A stretch of 64,000 nucleotides of DNA. Origin: Bin87 sp026710825 (lineage in GTDB: Bacteria > Chloroflexota > Dehalococcoidia > Lucifugimonadales > UBA3495). The notes under the pieces were generated by a model, which saw only the letters and a program-made list of their open reading frames with translations, was not told where the DNA came from and did no database searches. The position numbers were made by a program, and so were the translations under genes. Below, piece after piece: positions 7,809 to 15,710 of this stretch; position 1 is the stretch's first letter, and each line of letters opens with the position of its first letter. The stretch lies in NCBI GenBank assembly GCA_965232815.1, contig OZ247427.1:248001-312000 (forward strand). The letters run 5' to 3'.

Positions 7809-9701
7809 TTGAGAGTGCAACGCTTCCTTACGACTCCTATTGCGGCGCTTAGTATCGCACTTGCCATTGCCTTCCTCGCGGCGGTGGCGTGCGGCGGCAC
7901 GGCTCCGGCCGAGCAGACCACGCCCAGCGACTCCGGCACGAGCGGCTCCGGATCGGCCGCCACGACGAGCGGAGACTCCGGGACGACAACCGGGTCCTCC
8001 GACTCGGGCAGCAGCGGCGGAGCGGCGCAACCCGCCGCCACGCGAGTGCCGCCGACGCCACGACCCACGGTCGCGCCGGATGCCACACCCACACCGTTGC
8101 CGGCTGCGCTGCCCACCGAGGTCATCGCCAATCCGGTTACCAAGGACGCATATCCCGACGCCCAGTATGGCGGCATTCTCAGGCGGGGCGGGTACTTCGA
8201 CCCGGCCCACTATGACCTGATGCAGGTTTCCAGCGTGTCCAATTCGTTCAAGCAGATGATGGTGCTGAACAACCTGCTGCGTTACAACCCGTTGGACGGC
8301 GGCAAGACCATCATCCCTGACATCGCAACCAACTGGGAAGTTTCGGAGGATGGCACGACGTGGACCTTCCCCCTGCGGGAAAACGTTATGTTCCACACCG
8401 GCGAGATCATGGACGCCGACGACGTGGCGGCATCATGGTCCAGGGTCATTGACCCGCCGCCTGGAGTGGTGAGTGCACGGAAGGGCCTGTACACGCCTTT
8501 CGGAGCGTCGATTGAGGTGATTGACCCACTGACGGTGCAGTTCTCCTTTGAGAAAGCCCCGCCGCTGAACTACGGGTTGAACCTGTTCGCCCTGGAATGG
8601 CATGGCATCTTCGAAAAGGGATTCCTGGAAGAGAACAACTACGACCTCAAGCGCAACGGCGCGGATGCACCAAGCACAGGCGCATTCCGGTTCCTGGAAC
8701 ACCAGGAGGGTGAGGTCTGGAAGAACGAGCGGTTCCCGGACTACTGGAACGAGGGATTGCCGTACCTGGACGAGGTCTGGACTTATCCGCTGGGCAACAG
8801 CACGACACGCTCGGCTGCCCTGCTCGCCGGAAACGTCGAATACTCGCAGACCATCGACCCGGCAGCGTTCGAGATTCTACAAAACGACGACCGCTACGAA
8901 GCCCAGCCGTTCTCGTCCTATTCCTACCTGGCGGTGTGGATCAACACCGACCGGGAGCCGTGGAATGATCCGAGGGTGCGCAAGGCACTGTGGCTGGCGC
9001 TGGACCGAGACGCCATCCACGAAGTGGTGGGCGAGTGGCTGTACGGCTACAAGGGCGGCACGGGTTGGACCTTCCAGGACCAGGCGTTCCAACTGCCGCA
9101 GGCCGAGATTGACACGCGGATGGTGTTTGACCGTCCGGCAGCCGAGGCCGAGGCCAAGCGTTTGATGGCCGAAGCGGGCTACGCTGACGGCATCAAAAAC
9201 GTGGACCTGATGCAGCGCGACCCCAACAGCGCACACTGGACGGCAGCCGCCCAGGTGGCGCAGCTGGAGTTCCAGAGGATTCTTGGCATCGAGTCCGAGA
9301 TCCGGCCGGTGGCTTCCGCCGTGTGGTTCGAGGAGCTGGCCAACCGGAACTTCGACCTGACCGTCGGAGGCATCGCCTCGCCGTTCATCGACCCATCGGC
9401 GTACATGAACAGCTTCTATCGCTGCGGCGGTGGTGAAAACCACTCGAACTACTGCAACCCGGAGTTCGACGCCATCATGGAAAAGGTGGACACCGAACCC
9501 GACTTTGACAAGCGGTACGCGCTGGTGCAGGAAGCGGCCAAGATATTGGACGCGGATCCGCCTACGGTGGAGTACTGGTACAACCGGACTCTGGGCGCCT
9601 GGCGCACCTGCGTACACGGCATCGAAGGCAAGCACGGAGCGCTCGTGCACAACCTGGACCGAATGGACACGGTCTGGATGGACGACGAGTGCCGTCAGTA
9701 G
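7809..9701 (+). CDS. ABC peptide/nickel-type substrate-binding lipoprotein 2
   Basis: The protein is a 630-residue paralogue of the preceding binding protein. It has a signal peptide ending at FLAAVAC with Cys28 as the lipid anchor. Its linker is Gly/Ser/Thr-rich rather than Gln-rich. The binding domain keeps the same landmarks, including the CGGGENHSNYCN segment and the C-terminal VHGxEGKHGALVHNLDRMD. TTG 7809 is preferred because GGAGG ends five bases upstream; GTG 7815 is the alternative. An upstream open frame back to 7539 lacks a ribosome site and a signal peptide. It is followed after 90 bp by the two permease genes. Confidence 0.92.
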   Translation: MRVQRFLTTPIAALSIALAIAFLAAVACGGTAPAEQTTPSDSGTSGSGSAATTSGDSGTTTGSSDSGSSGGAAQPAATRVPPTPRPTVAPDATPTPLPAALPTEVIANPVTKDAYPDAQYGGILRRGGYFDPAHYDLMQVSSVSNSFKQMMVLNNLLRYNPLDGGKTIIPDIATNWEVSEDGTTWTFPLRENVMFHTGEIMDADDVAASWSRVIDPPPGVVSARKGLYTPFGASIEVIDPLTVQFSFEKAPPLNYGLNLFALEWHGIFEKGFLEENNYDLKRNGADAPSTGAFRFLEHQEGEVWKNERFPDYWNEGLPYLDEVWTYPLGNSTTRSAALLAGNVEYSQTIDPAAFEILQNDDRYEAQPFSSYSYLAVWINTDREPWNDPRVRKALWLALDRDAIHEVVGEWLYGYKGGTGWTFQDQAFQLPQAEIDTRMVFDRPAAEAEAKRLMAEAGYADGIKNVDLMQRDPNSAHWTAAAQVAQLEFQRILGIESEIRPVASAVWFEELANRNFDLTVGGIASPFIDPSAYMNSFYRCGGGENHSNYCNPEFDAIMEKVDTEPDFDKRYALVQEAAKILDADPPTVEYWYNRTLGAWRTCVHGIEGKHGALVHNLDRMDTVWMDDECRQ

Positions 9702-9710
9702 ACAACCGAA

Positions 9711-9735
9711 CGGGGCGGGTTTGAAACCCGCCCCG
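9711..9735. repeat. Dispersed palindrome (GGGGCGGGTTT type)
   Basis: CGGGGCGGGTTT (9711-9722) and AAACCCGCCCCG (9724-9735) are perfect inverted arms about a single G. The unit lies between the second binding protein and the first permease, inside one probable operon, so it cannot be a full terminator there unless transcription restarts. It may set relative expression by stabilising the upstream mRNA. Confidence 0.8.
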
Positions 9736-9791
9736 ACGAGTCCGGTTCGCAGGGCTGCGGTTAACGGAAAATCAACCCGGGGAGGGGCGTG

Positions 9792-10748
9792 ATGCAAAAG
9801 TACATTCTGCGCCGCGTGCTGCTGGCGATACCGGCTCTGATCGGGTTGACCATCATCATATTCCTGGTGATGCGCATACTGCCGGGGGACGTGCTCACCG
9901 TGATGTTCGGCGAGGAAGGCACCCTACAACTGAGCGAGGACGACCGGCAGCGCATCATTGCCAGCCTGGGGCTGGACAAGCCAATCTACCTGCAATACGT
10001 GGATTGGCTCGAAGACATCGTTACCCTGAAGCTGGGGCAGTCGTTCTGGCGATCACACACAGTGATGGACCTGATCTTGAACCGCGGTCCCATCACGCTG
10101 GAGATTGCAATCCTGTCCGTGATCCTCTCATGGGTCATCGGGCTGCCGGTTGGCATACTGGCGGCCATGAAACGCAACAGCGCGCTGGACTATGCCGGCA
10201 GGTTCTTCTCCATCCTGTTCCTGGCGATACCAAACTTCTGGTTAGGCACCGTGATCGTCCTGACGCTGGTGCTGACGCTGGAATGGAAAGCGCCGCTGGG
10301 GGTGATCAACATCTGGGAGGACCCCTGGAAAAACCTGCAGATTGTGTGGGGTCCGGCGCTGGTGCTAGGGTTGGGTCAGGCGGCGTACGTGTGCCGGATG
10401 TCCAGATCGGCGCTGCTGGAAACGATCCACGAGGACTACATACGGACGGCGCGAGCCAAGGGACTGGCCGAGCGCCTGGTTATCATGCGGCACGCGTTGC
10501 GCAACGCGATAATGCCGGTGATCACGCTATCGGGCGTGCTGCTGGGGTTCCTCATCGGCGGGTCGGTGGCGGTTGAGCAGGCATTCGGCGTTCCCGGCCT
10601 GGGCCGCACGCTGGTAGCGGCGTTCTTCGAACGCGACTACGTAGTGATACAGAACCTGGTGTTGCTATACGGCATCGTGTTCGTATTCGTCAACCTGATC
10701 GTGGACATATCCTACGCGTGGATTGACCCACGCATCCGCTATAGCTGA
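9792..10748 (+). CDS. ABC transporter permease, DppB/OppB type
   Basis: This 318-residue inner-membrane permease has about six transmembrane segments. The first is at residues 9-30 and is followed by the family signature ILPGDVLTVMFGEEG and a periplasmic loop. The EAA-type coupling loop is visible as DYIRTARAKGLAERLVIMRHALRNA at about residues 213-237. It would pair with the next gene to form the membrane pore. GGAGGGG at 9781-9787 precedes ATG 9792; GTG 9789 is a close alternative. The end overlaps the open region upstream of the next permease. Confidence 0.94.
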   Translation: MQKYILRRVLLAIPALIGLTIIIFLVMRILPGDVLTVMFGEEGTLQLSEDDRQRIIASLGLDKPIYLQYVDWLEDIVTLKLGQSFWRSHTVMDLILNRGPITLEIAILSVILSWVIGLPVGILAAMKRNSALDYAGRFFSILFLAIPNFWLGTVIVLTLVLTLEWKAPLGVINIWEDPWKNLQIVWGPALVLGLGQAAYVCRMSRSALLETIHEDYIRTARAKGLAERLVIMRHALRNAIMPVITLSGVLLGFLIGGSVAVEQAFGVPGLGRTLVAAFFERDYVVIQNLVLLYGIVFVFVNLIVDISYAWIDPRIRYS

Positions 10749-10776
10749 ATCAGACACCCTCAACAGGAGTATTCAC

Positions 10777-11703
10777 GTGGCACAGGTAAATCCTGCGACA
10801 ACCACCGGCGCCGAGGGCGAAGTCCTGGTTCAGGAGGAGGCGCGCGCTCCACAGGGCTGGTGGTGGGTCATCATACATTTTTGCCAGCGCAACCCCATGG
10901 GCGGGGTGAGCGGGGTGATGATCATCGTGATCGTCGCCATTGCTGTATTCGCACCCTGGGTGGCGACGCATCATCCCACCCAGGAGGCTGACTTCCGCGC
11001 GTTGAGAGAAGAACCCAGCGCCGCCCACTGGATGGGCACGGACGACATTGGCCGGGACCTGTATAGCAGGGTGATACACGGCGCAAGGATTTCGCTGTTC
11101 GTCGCGCTGGTGGCCGTCGTGGTGGGAGATTTCCTGGGGGCGGCCTGGGGCGTTGCGGCCGGTTACATCGGCGGGAGATTTGACATCTACAGCCAGCGAT
11201 TCCTGGAGCTTATGATGTCGTTCCCGACGCTGATCCTGGCGATGATACTGGTGCTGGCGATGGGCGCCGGCGTGTGGACGGTGATCGTAGCCATTGGCAT
11301 CACGCGAGTTCCCATAGCGGTGCGCGTCATACGATCGGTTACGCTGAGCGTCAAGGAATACGCCTACGTGGACGCGGCGCAGGCCATTGGCGCGAGCAGC
11401 ACCCGCGTGATGATCCGGCACATCGCTCCGCAGTGCGTCGCCCCGTGGCTGGTCCTGGCGACGGCGCACCTTGGCTCGGTGATCATCCTGGAGGCATCGC
11501 TGGGGTTCCTGGGAGTGGGCGTTCCTCTGCCGACGGCAACGTGGGGCAACATGCTGGGCGGGCCGGTGGCGGCCGGATTGATCCCGCGCTGGTGGATGGT
11601 AATATTCCCGGGGTTGGCGATCACCATAACGGTGCTGGCGTTCAACCTGTTCGGCGACTCCATCCGAGACGCGCTGGATCCCAAGCTGCGCGGACGGACC
11701 TAG
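10777..11703 (+). CDS. ABC transporter permease, DppC/OppC type
   Basis: This 308-residue partner permease has an N-terminal cytoplasmic arm (residues 1-40), a first membrane helix near 45-65, and the family landmark HWMGTDDIGRDLYSRV. The coupling loop is EYAYVDAAQAIGASSTRVMIRHI. The C-terminus ends with the usual NLFGDSIRDALDPKLRG. GTG 10777 is chosen because CAGGAG lies seven bases upstream; the TTG at 10723 would overlap the previous gene. No ATP-binding subunits follow, so the transporter must borrow ATPases encoded elsewhere. Confidence 0.93.
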   Translation: MAQVNPATTTGAEGEVLVQEEARAPQGWWWVIIHFCQRNPMGGVSGVMIIVIVAIAVFAPWVATHHPTQEADFRALREEPSAAHWMGTDDIGRDLYSRVIHGARISLFVALVAVVVGDFLGAAWGVAAGYIGGRFDIYSQRFLELMMSFPTLILAMILVLAMGAGVWTVIVAIGITRVPIAVRVIRSVTLSVKEYAYVDAAQAIGASSTRVMIRHIAPQCVAPWLVLATAHLGSVIILEASLGFLGVGVPLPTATWGNMLGGPVAAGLIPRWWMVIFPGLAITITVLAFNLFGDSIRDALDPKLRGRT

Positions 11704-11748
11704 AGCGCGGCTACTGCGCCCATTCGTCCTGAAAGATTCGTAAAACCG

Positions 11749-13068
11749 TTGCGTCGCACCACTCCTGCCATCCAAACCATCGGCATAAGCCGCCGGTGGC
11801 TGCGCAGTATGCGCCTGTGGCTGTTGGTCGGCGCAATAATCCTTGCGCTGGTGGCCTTCTGGGCGTTCCGGGCGTTCCAAGCGGGGCCGTTACTGTTTCC
11901 GCCGGCCGAGGCGACTACAGCGCAAGGGATGGCGGTATCCGACTCCGACTGGCCGTCGGTACGGCGGGATATCGGCGGGACGGGTTGGGCGCCGGACCCT
12001 GCCCCCAAGCCTCCCTTCACCGTGTTGTGGGAAACGGATACGCCCGGCGTGATGCTGGCGCCGCCGTCGGTCGTGGGTGGGCTTGCGTATATCAGCACGG
12101 AGGAGGGGACGGTCGCGGCGCTGGACGCCAGAAGTGGGGAAACTGCCTGGCGATATGAGATAGGCACTCCGTCAGACAGTGCGCCTGCCGTGTCCGAAAG
12201 CAGCGTTTTCGTTGGAGGCCGCAATCACCGCCTGCTGGCATTGGACAGGGAGAGCGGCCAACTTCGCTGGGAACACAACCTGGGCAACATCGTGCTTGGC
12301 TCAGCGATAGTGGTGGACGGCACGGTGTATATCGGGTCCACCAACAGCAAGCTTGAGGCCCTGGATGCTGCCACCGGCGAACCAAGATGGTCGGCGAGAA
12401 TCAAAGGCTGGGTGGTTGGACACCCGGCGTCGGATGGGAAGGTGGTTGCCGCGGCGTCGCTGGGCGAGCGGTTCATCACGGTGGACCCCGACAGCGGACG
12501 CCGGCGGTTGGTCTTCTATTCAGGGACTCCCGTGGTGGGCGGTCCGGTGATCGCCGATGGACGGGCGTATTTCGTCACCAACCGAGGAGGAGTCTGGGCG
12601 GTCGATCCGTCGGCGGTGAGCCGTCCGTTCAGCAGGTTTGCGTACGTCTCCAAGTTCAACTTCTTCTACTGGAGGCTGCTCAAGGAGGCCCCAAAGCAAA
12701 CCGGCAGCCTTTGGGTCGGTTCGGCGCGCGGGCGGGTGAAGTACAGCCCGGCATACGCAGACGGCATCCTGATGGTGGTAAACGAGAATGGGTTGGTGAG
12801 GGGGTTGGATGGCGCGACGGGCGAGGAATTGTGGGAGCACGCGCTCGAGGCGGAAGTGTCTGCCGAACCCATCGCAGCCGGAGACGTTCTGCTGATCGGG
12901 ACGGCCCGGAAGACCCTGGTGGCGCTGGACGTCAGGTCGGGCGAATTGGCATGGGAGCACCCGCTGGAAGGGTCCGGACTGTCGGCCGCACCCGTGGTCT
13001 CAGACGGGACGATGTACCTGCCGATGGCGGACGGCAGGTTGGTGGCGTTGAGCAGCGAGGGTCGCTGA
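11749..13068 (+). CDS. Membrane-anchored PQQ-like beta-propeller protein
   Basis: The 439-residue protein starts with one transmembrane anchor (about residues 21-43) followed by an extracytoplasmic eight-bladed-type propeller. Blade motifs recur: VAALDARSGETAWRYEIG, LLALDRESGQLRWEH, LEALDAATGEPRWSA, VRGLDGATGEELWEHALE and LVALDVRSGELAWEHPLEG. Such proteins resemble BamB or the propeller of PQQ dehydrogenases, but no catalytic PQQ ligands are evident, so a scaffolding or substrate-handling role is more likely. It begins 45 bp after the permease and is probably in the same operon. The start is TTG 11749 or ATG 11809. Confidence 0.8.
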   Translation: MRRTTPAIQTIGISRRWLRSMRLWLLVGAIILALVAFWAFRAFQAGPLLFPPAEATTAQGMAVSDSDWPSVRRDIGGTGWAPDPAPKPPFTVLWETDTPGVMLAPPSVVGGLAYISTEEGTVAALDARSGETAWRYEIGTPSDSAPAVSESSVFVGGRNHRLLALDRESGQLRWEHNLGNIVLGSAIVVDGTVYIGSTNSKLEALDAATGEPRWSARIKGWVVGHPASDGKVVAAASLGERFITVDPDSGRRRLVFYSGTPVVGGPVIADGRAYFVTNRGGVWAVDPSAVSRPFSRFAYVSKFNFFYWRLLKEAPKQTGSLWVGSARGRVKYSPAYADGILMVVNENGLVRGLDGATGEELWEHALEAEVSAEPIAAGDVLLIGTARKTLVALDVRSGELAWEHPLEGSGLSAAPVVSDGTMYLPMADGRLVALSSEGR

Positions 13069-13156
13069 AAGCCGACGACAGCGCGCGCGTTAGAGTGTCG
13101 GCGCAGGCCGTGAGCAGTTGCGTCCATTTCCAGCGACCGAACCATTCGTGGCGCGG

Positions 13157-13186
13157 TTGACGCTCTGATTTGGCGATGCCTATACT
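13157..13186 (+). promoter_or_regulatory. Promoter for the methyltransferase gene
   Basis: TTGACG (13157-13162), an 18-bp spacer and TATACT (13181-13186) lie 50 bp before ATG 13236. This gives a leader of about 43 nt and separates the gene from the ABC operon. Confidence 0.6.
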
Positions 13187-13235
13187 CGCGTCGCGTGTTC
13201 TGGCACGCCTACATGATTGAATTGGAGGGCCCTGC

Positions 13236-14075
13236 ATGACGCAAGCGACGCCACACCAGCGGGATATCGCCGGAGAGTCGTGGAACCCGGGGCAGTACCT
13301 GAAGTTCGCCGACCACAGGCTCCGGCCGGCCCTGGATCTGATGGGCCGCATACCGCTGGAAGATCCACAGGTTATCTATGACCTGGGGTGCGGCGCAGGG
13401 AACGTGACGAGGCTGCTGGCGGACCGGTGGCCCGACGCGGACGTGGTGGGGATGGACAACTCACCGGAGATGCTGGAGAGATCTGCGTCTGGCGAATCCG
13501 ACGGCCATCGTGGCCAGGTGCGCTGGCAGATGGGCGATCTGGCGGACTGGCAGCCGGATGCCGCGCCGTCGGTGTTCTATTCCAACGCGGTGCTCCAATG
13601 GGTGCCGGACCACGCCGAGCTGGTGCCCCGACTGTGGGGAATGCTGCCCTCCGGCGCGTGCCTGGCGGTGCAGGTACCGCTGAGCTGGGACATGCGGTCG
13701 CACCACCTGATGCGCGAGACGCTGGCGGACGGCGGACCGGGTGGACGGGCGCTTGGATCAGAGGAACTGCGCACGGCGGTGGGCAATCGCTGGGTGCAGG
13801 ATCCTGATTTCTACTATGACCTGCTGGCCAAAGACTCGGCGCACCTGGACGTGTGGACGACGGAGTACCAGCACGTGCTGATGGGGGAGGACGCGGTGCT
13901 GGAGTGGGTGACGAGCACGGGGTTGCGTCCGATACTGAACGGGCTGGAAGACGGCGAGCGGGAACTGTACCTGGAGGAATACCGGAGGCGGTTGAACGTG
14001 GAGTATCCGCGTCGCGCCGACGGGATCACGCTGTACCCGTTCCGGCGGCTGTTCTTCGTGGCGGTGCGCGGTTAG
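13236..14075 (+). CDS. Class I SAM-dependent methyltransferase, trans-aconitate methyltransferase-like
   Basis: The 279-residue protein has a Rossmann methyltransferase core. Motif I is DLGCGAGNV at residues 49-57, followed by the acidic VVGMDNSPEML that contacts the SAM ribose. The opening WNPGQYLKFADHRLRPALDL and the central FYSNAVLQWVPDH are typical of the Tam family, which methylates trans-aconitate. The family includes relatives with other carboxylate substrates, so the exact substrate is unproven. GGAGG sits seven bases before the ATG and a good promoter lies upstream. Confidence 0.85.
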   Translation: MTQATPHQRDIAGESWNPGQYLKFADHRLRPALDLMGRIPLEDPQVIYDLGCGAGNVTRLLADRWPDADVVGMDNSPEMLERSASGESDGHRGQVRWQMGDLADWQPDAAPSVFYSNAVLQWVPDHAELVPRLWGMLPSGACLAVQVPLSWDMRSHHLMRETLADGGPGGRALGSEELRTAVGNRWVQDPDFYYDLLAKDSAHLDVWTTEYQHVLMGEDAVLEWVTSTGLRPILNGLEDGERELYLEEYRRRLNVEYPRRADGITLYPFRRLFFVAVRG

Positions 14076-14217
14076 TTATCACATCGGCGAACAGAATTGG
14101 CAGGATGGGATCGGCGATCTGTTGAGCCCTCAGGGCGGTGGGCCTTAGCCGCGAGATTGCCACGCTGCGCTCGCGATGACGGATTCCACTCAAACACGAC
14201 GATAGAGAGGTGCGATT

Positions 14218-15156
14218 ATGACGGTTCTGGTACTGGGCGGCGCGGGATTCATCGGGCCGCGCGTAATACGCAAACTGGTGGAAAGGGGCGAGGACGTTTA
14301 CGCGACGGACATCAATCCCATACCGGACATTCCGGGAGTGGAGGCGGATGCCATCCGCACCGCGCGCATCGACATCACGGAGTTTGAGCAAGTGGCGCGG
14401 GCCATCGTGGACTCGCAGCCCGACCGCATCCTGAACCTGGCGTACCTGCTGGGCGGCGGCGAGGGCAACCCGCACCACCAGATGCGGCTGAACATCCTGG
14501 GGATGGACAACTGCTTCGAGGCCGGGCGTCTGCTGGGCGTGAACCGGATTGTGTACGCCAGTTCGGTGGCGGTGAGCGGACAGCAGTCGAATTTCGGCGA
14601 CCGCGAGATCAACGAGGACGAGGGGACCTACGGCGACAGCCAGTATGCGACGCACAAGATCTTCAACGAGTTCCAGGCCAAGATGTTCAACGAGAACTAT
14701 GGCATGAGCATCACCGGGATCCGGCCGGCGAACGTGACGGGGCCGGACAAGGTGCGCGGGTCGGTGGACCACGTGCGATGCGTAACGCTGCCGTCACGCG
14801 GCGAGTCGGTCAGCTTCCCCTACCGGGAAATGATGCGCCTGCCGATCCACGTGGAGGACATCGCGGAGGCGTTCGTGCGGGTGACGCTGGTGGATTCCAG
14901 CGAACACCAGGTGTACAACTCGGGCGGCACGCCGATCAGCCTGGGCGATTTGGCGGATATGGTGCGGGGGTACCTGCCCGACGCGCAGATCAACTTTGAC
15001 AACGAAGGCGGCCGTGAGCACTCCGGCAACTACTTGGTGGACAACAGCCGGCTGCTGTCGGAGTTCGAGTTGACCTATGCGCCGCTGTCGCAGCGGGTGC
15101 TGGAAATCATCAACGAGGTGCGCGCGGACGAGGGGTTGCCGCTGATTTCAGGCTGA
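14218..15156 (+). CDS. NAD(P)-dependent epimerase/dehydratase (extended SDR)
   Basis: The 312-residue extended short-chain dehydrogenase has GGAGFIG at residues 7-13 for NAD(P) binding, catalytic Ser near 115 in YASSVAVSG, and YATHK at 143-147 supplying the Tyr/Lys pair. The C-terminal half supplies the substrate pocket. It resembles nucleotide-sugar epimerases, but nothing nearby belongs to sugar-nucleotide synthesis, so the substrate is unassigned. GAGAGGTG precedes ATG 14218. Confidence 0.9.
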   Translation: MTVLVLGGAGFIGPRVIRKLVERGEDVYATDINPIPDIPGVEADAIRTARIDITEFEQVARAIVDSQPDRILNLAYLLGGGEGNPHHQMRLNILGMDNCFEAGRLLGVNRIVYASSVAVSGQQSNFGDREINEDEGTYGDSQYATHKIFNEFQAKMFNENYGMSITGIRPANVTGPDKVRGSVDHVRCVTLPSRGESVSFPYREMMRLPIHVEDIAEAFVRVTLVDSSEHQVYNSGGTPISLGDLADMVRGYLPDAQINFDNEGGREHSGNYLVDNSRLLSEFELTYAPLSQRVLEIINEVRADEGLPLISG

Positions 15157-15171
15157 CGACCGATCGTCGCC

Positions 15172-15576
15172 GTGACCAGTCGATCCGCCATGTGGCAAAA
15201 TGTAAAATATTATGTCCTGGCCTATACTGTCATGGTGGCCGGAGCGCTTCTGTCGTCCGGGTTTCAACTGCTGGGAGACCAGTTTCCGGTCGGCCACCCG
15301 ATCAGCACGGTGGCCGCCAGCCTTTCGGGCGTAACGATTGGAGGTCTAATCATGGTGCTGGGCTTCATAAGGGACAGCCGGGTAGAAGAAGAGCGCAAGC
15401 GCACGGCAGAGGAGCGTAAACGGGCAGAGGCAGCGGAGGCCAGGGCGGCCGCAGCGGAAGCCAGGGTGCAAGAGGAGCGCGAGCGGATTGATCGGGTAAT
15501 TGAACGATATGAAGCGATAACGGAATCGCTCATCAAGAGACTCGGCGGACGGAATGGGAACGGCGCGACCGATTGA
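15172..15576 (+). CDS. Small two-helix membrane protein with coiled coil
   Basis: The 134-residue product has two hydrophobic helices (about residues 12-32 and 46-66) followed by a highly charged coiled coil of Glu, Arg, Lys and Ala up to residue 120. I do not recognise the family. The layout suggests a membrane-tethered cytoplasmic stalk. The GTG at 15172 is 15 bp after the epimerase stop; ATG 15190 is an alternative. It may be co-transcribed with the epimerase. Confidence 0.55.
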   Translation: MTSRSAMWQNVKYYVLAYTVMVAGALLSSGFQLLGDQFPVGHPISTVAASLSGVTIGGLIMVLGFIRDSRVEEERKRTAEERKRAEAAEARAAAAEARVQEERERIDRVIERYEAITESLIKRLGGRNGNGATD

Positions 15577-15651
15577 TCGAACACCTCCGGCAGATGATCG
15601 CCGGCACGTAGGGTGGCCGTCCGGTACGTACAATCCCCAAGTTTGACGTTT

Positions 15652-15690
15652 GGCGCCCTCACGTATCCCCTGGCGGGATCTGGGGGCGCC
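15652..15690. terminator. Hairpin between convergent genes
   Basis: GGCGCCC (15652-15658) pairs with GGGCGCC (15684-15690) around a loop that contains a smaller ATCCC/GGGAT hairpin. It lies between the convergent coiled-coil gene and the 524-residue gene and could end transcription from either side. Confidence 0.4.
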
Positions 15691-15710
15691 GATTTCATGG
15701 GATATGCAGG

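Noticed and set aside
14100..14182. Repeat before the epimerase gene (CGAGATTGCCACGCTGCG followed by CTCGCGATGACGG)
   Set aside because: It resembles a widespread intergenic sequence whose minus-strand translation reads RERSVAIS, but only one copy is present in the window, so no local repeat can be claimed.
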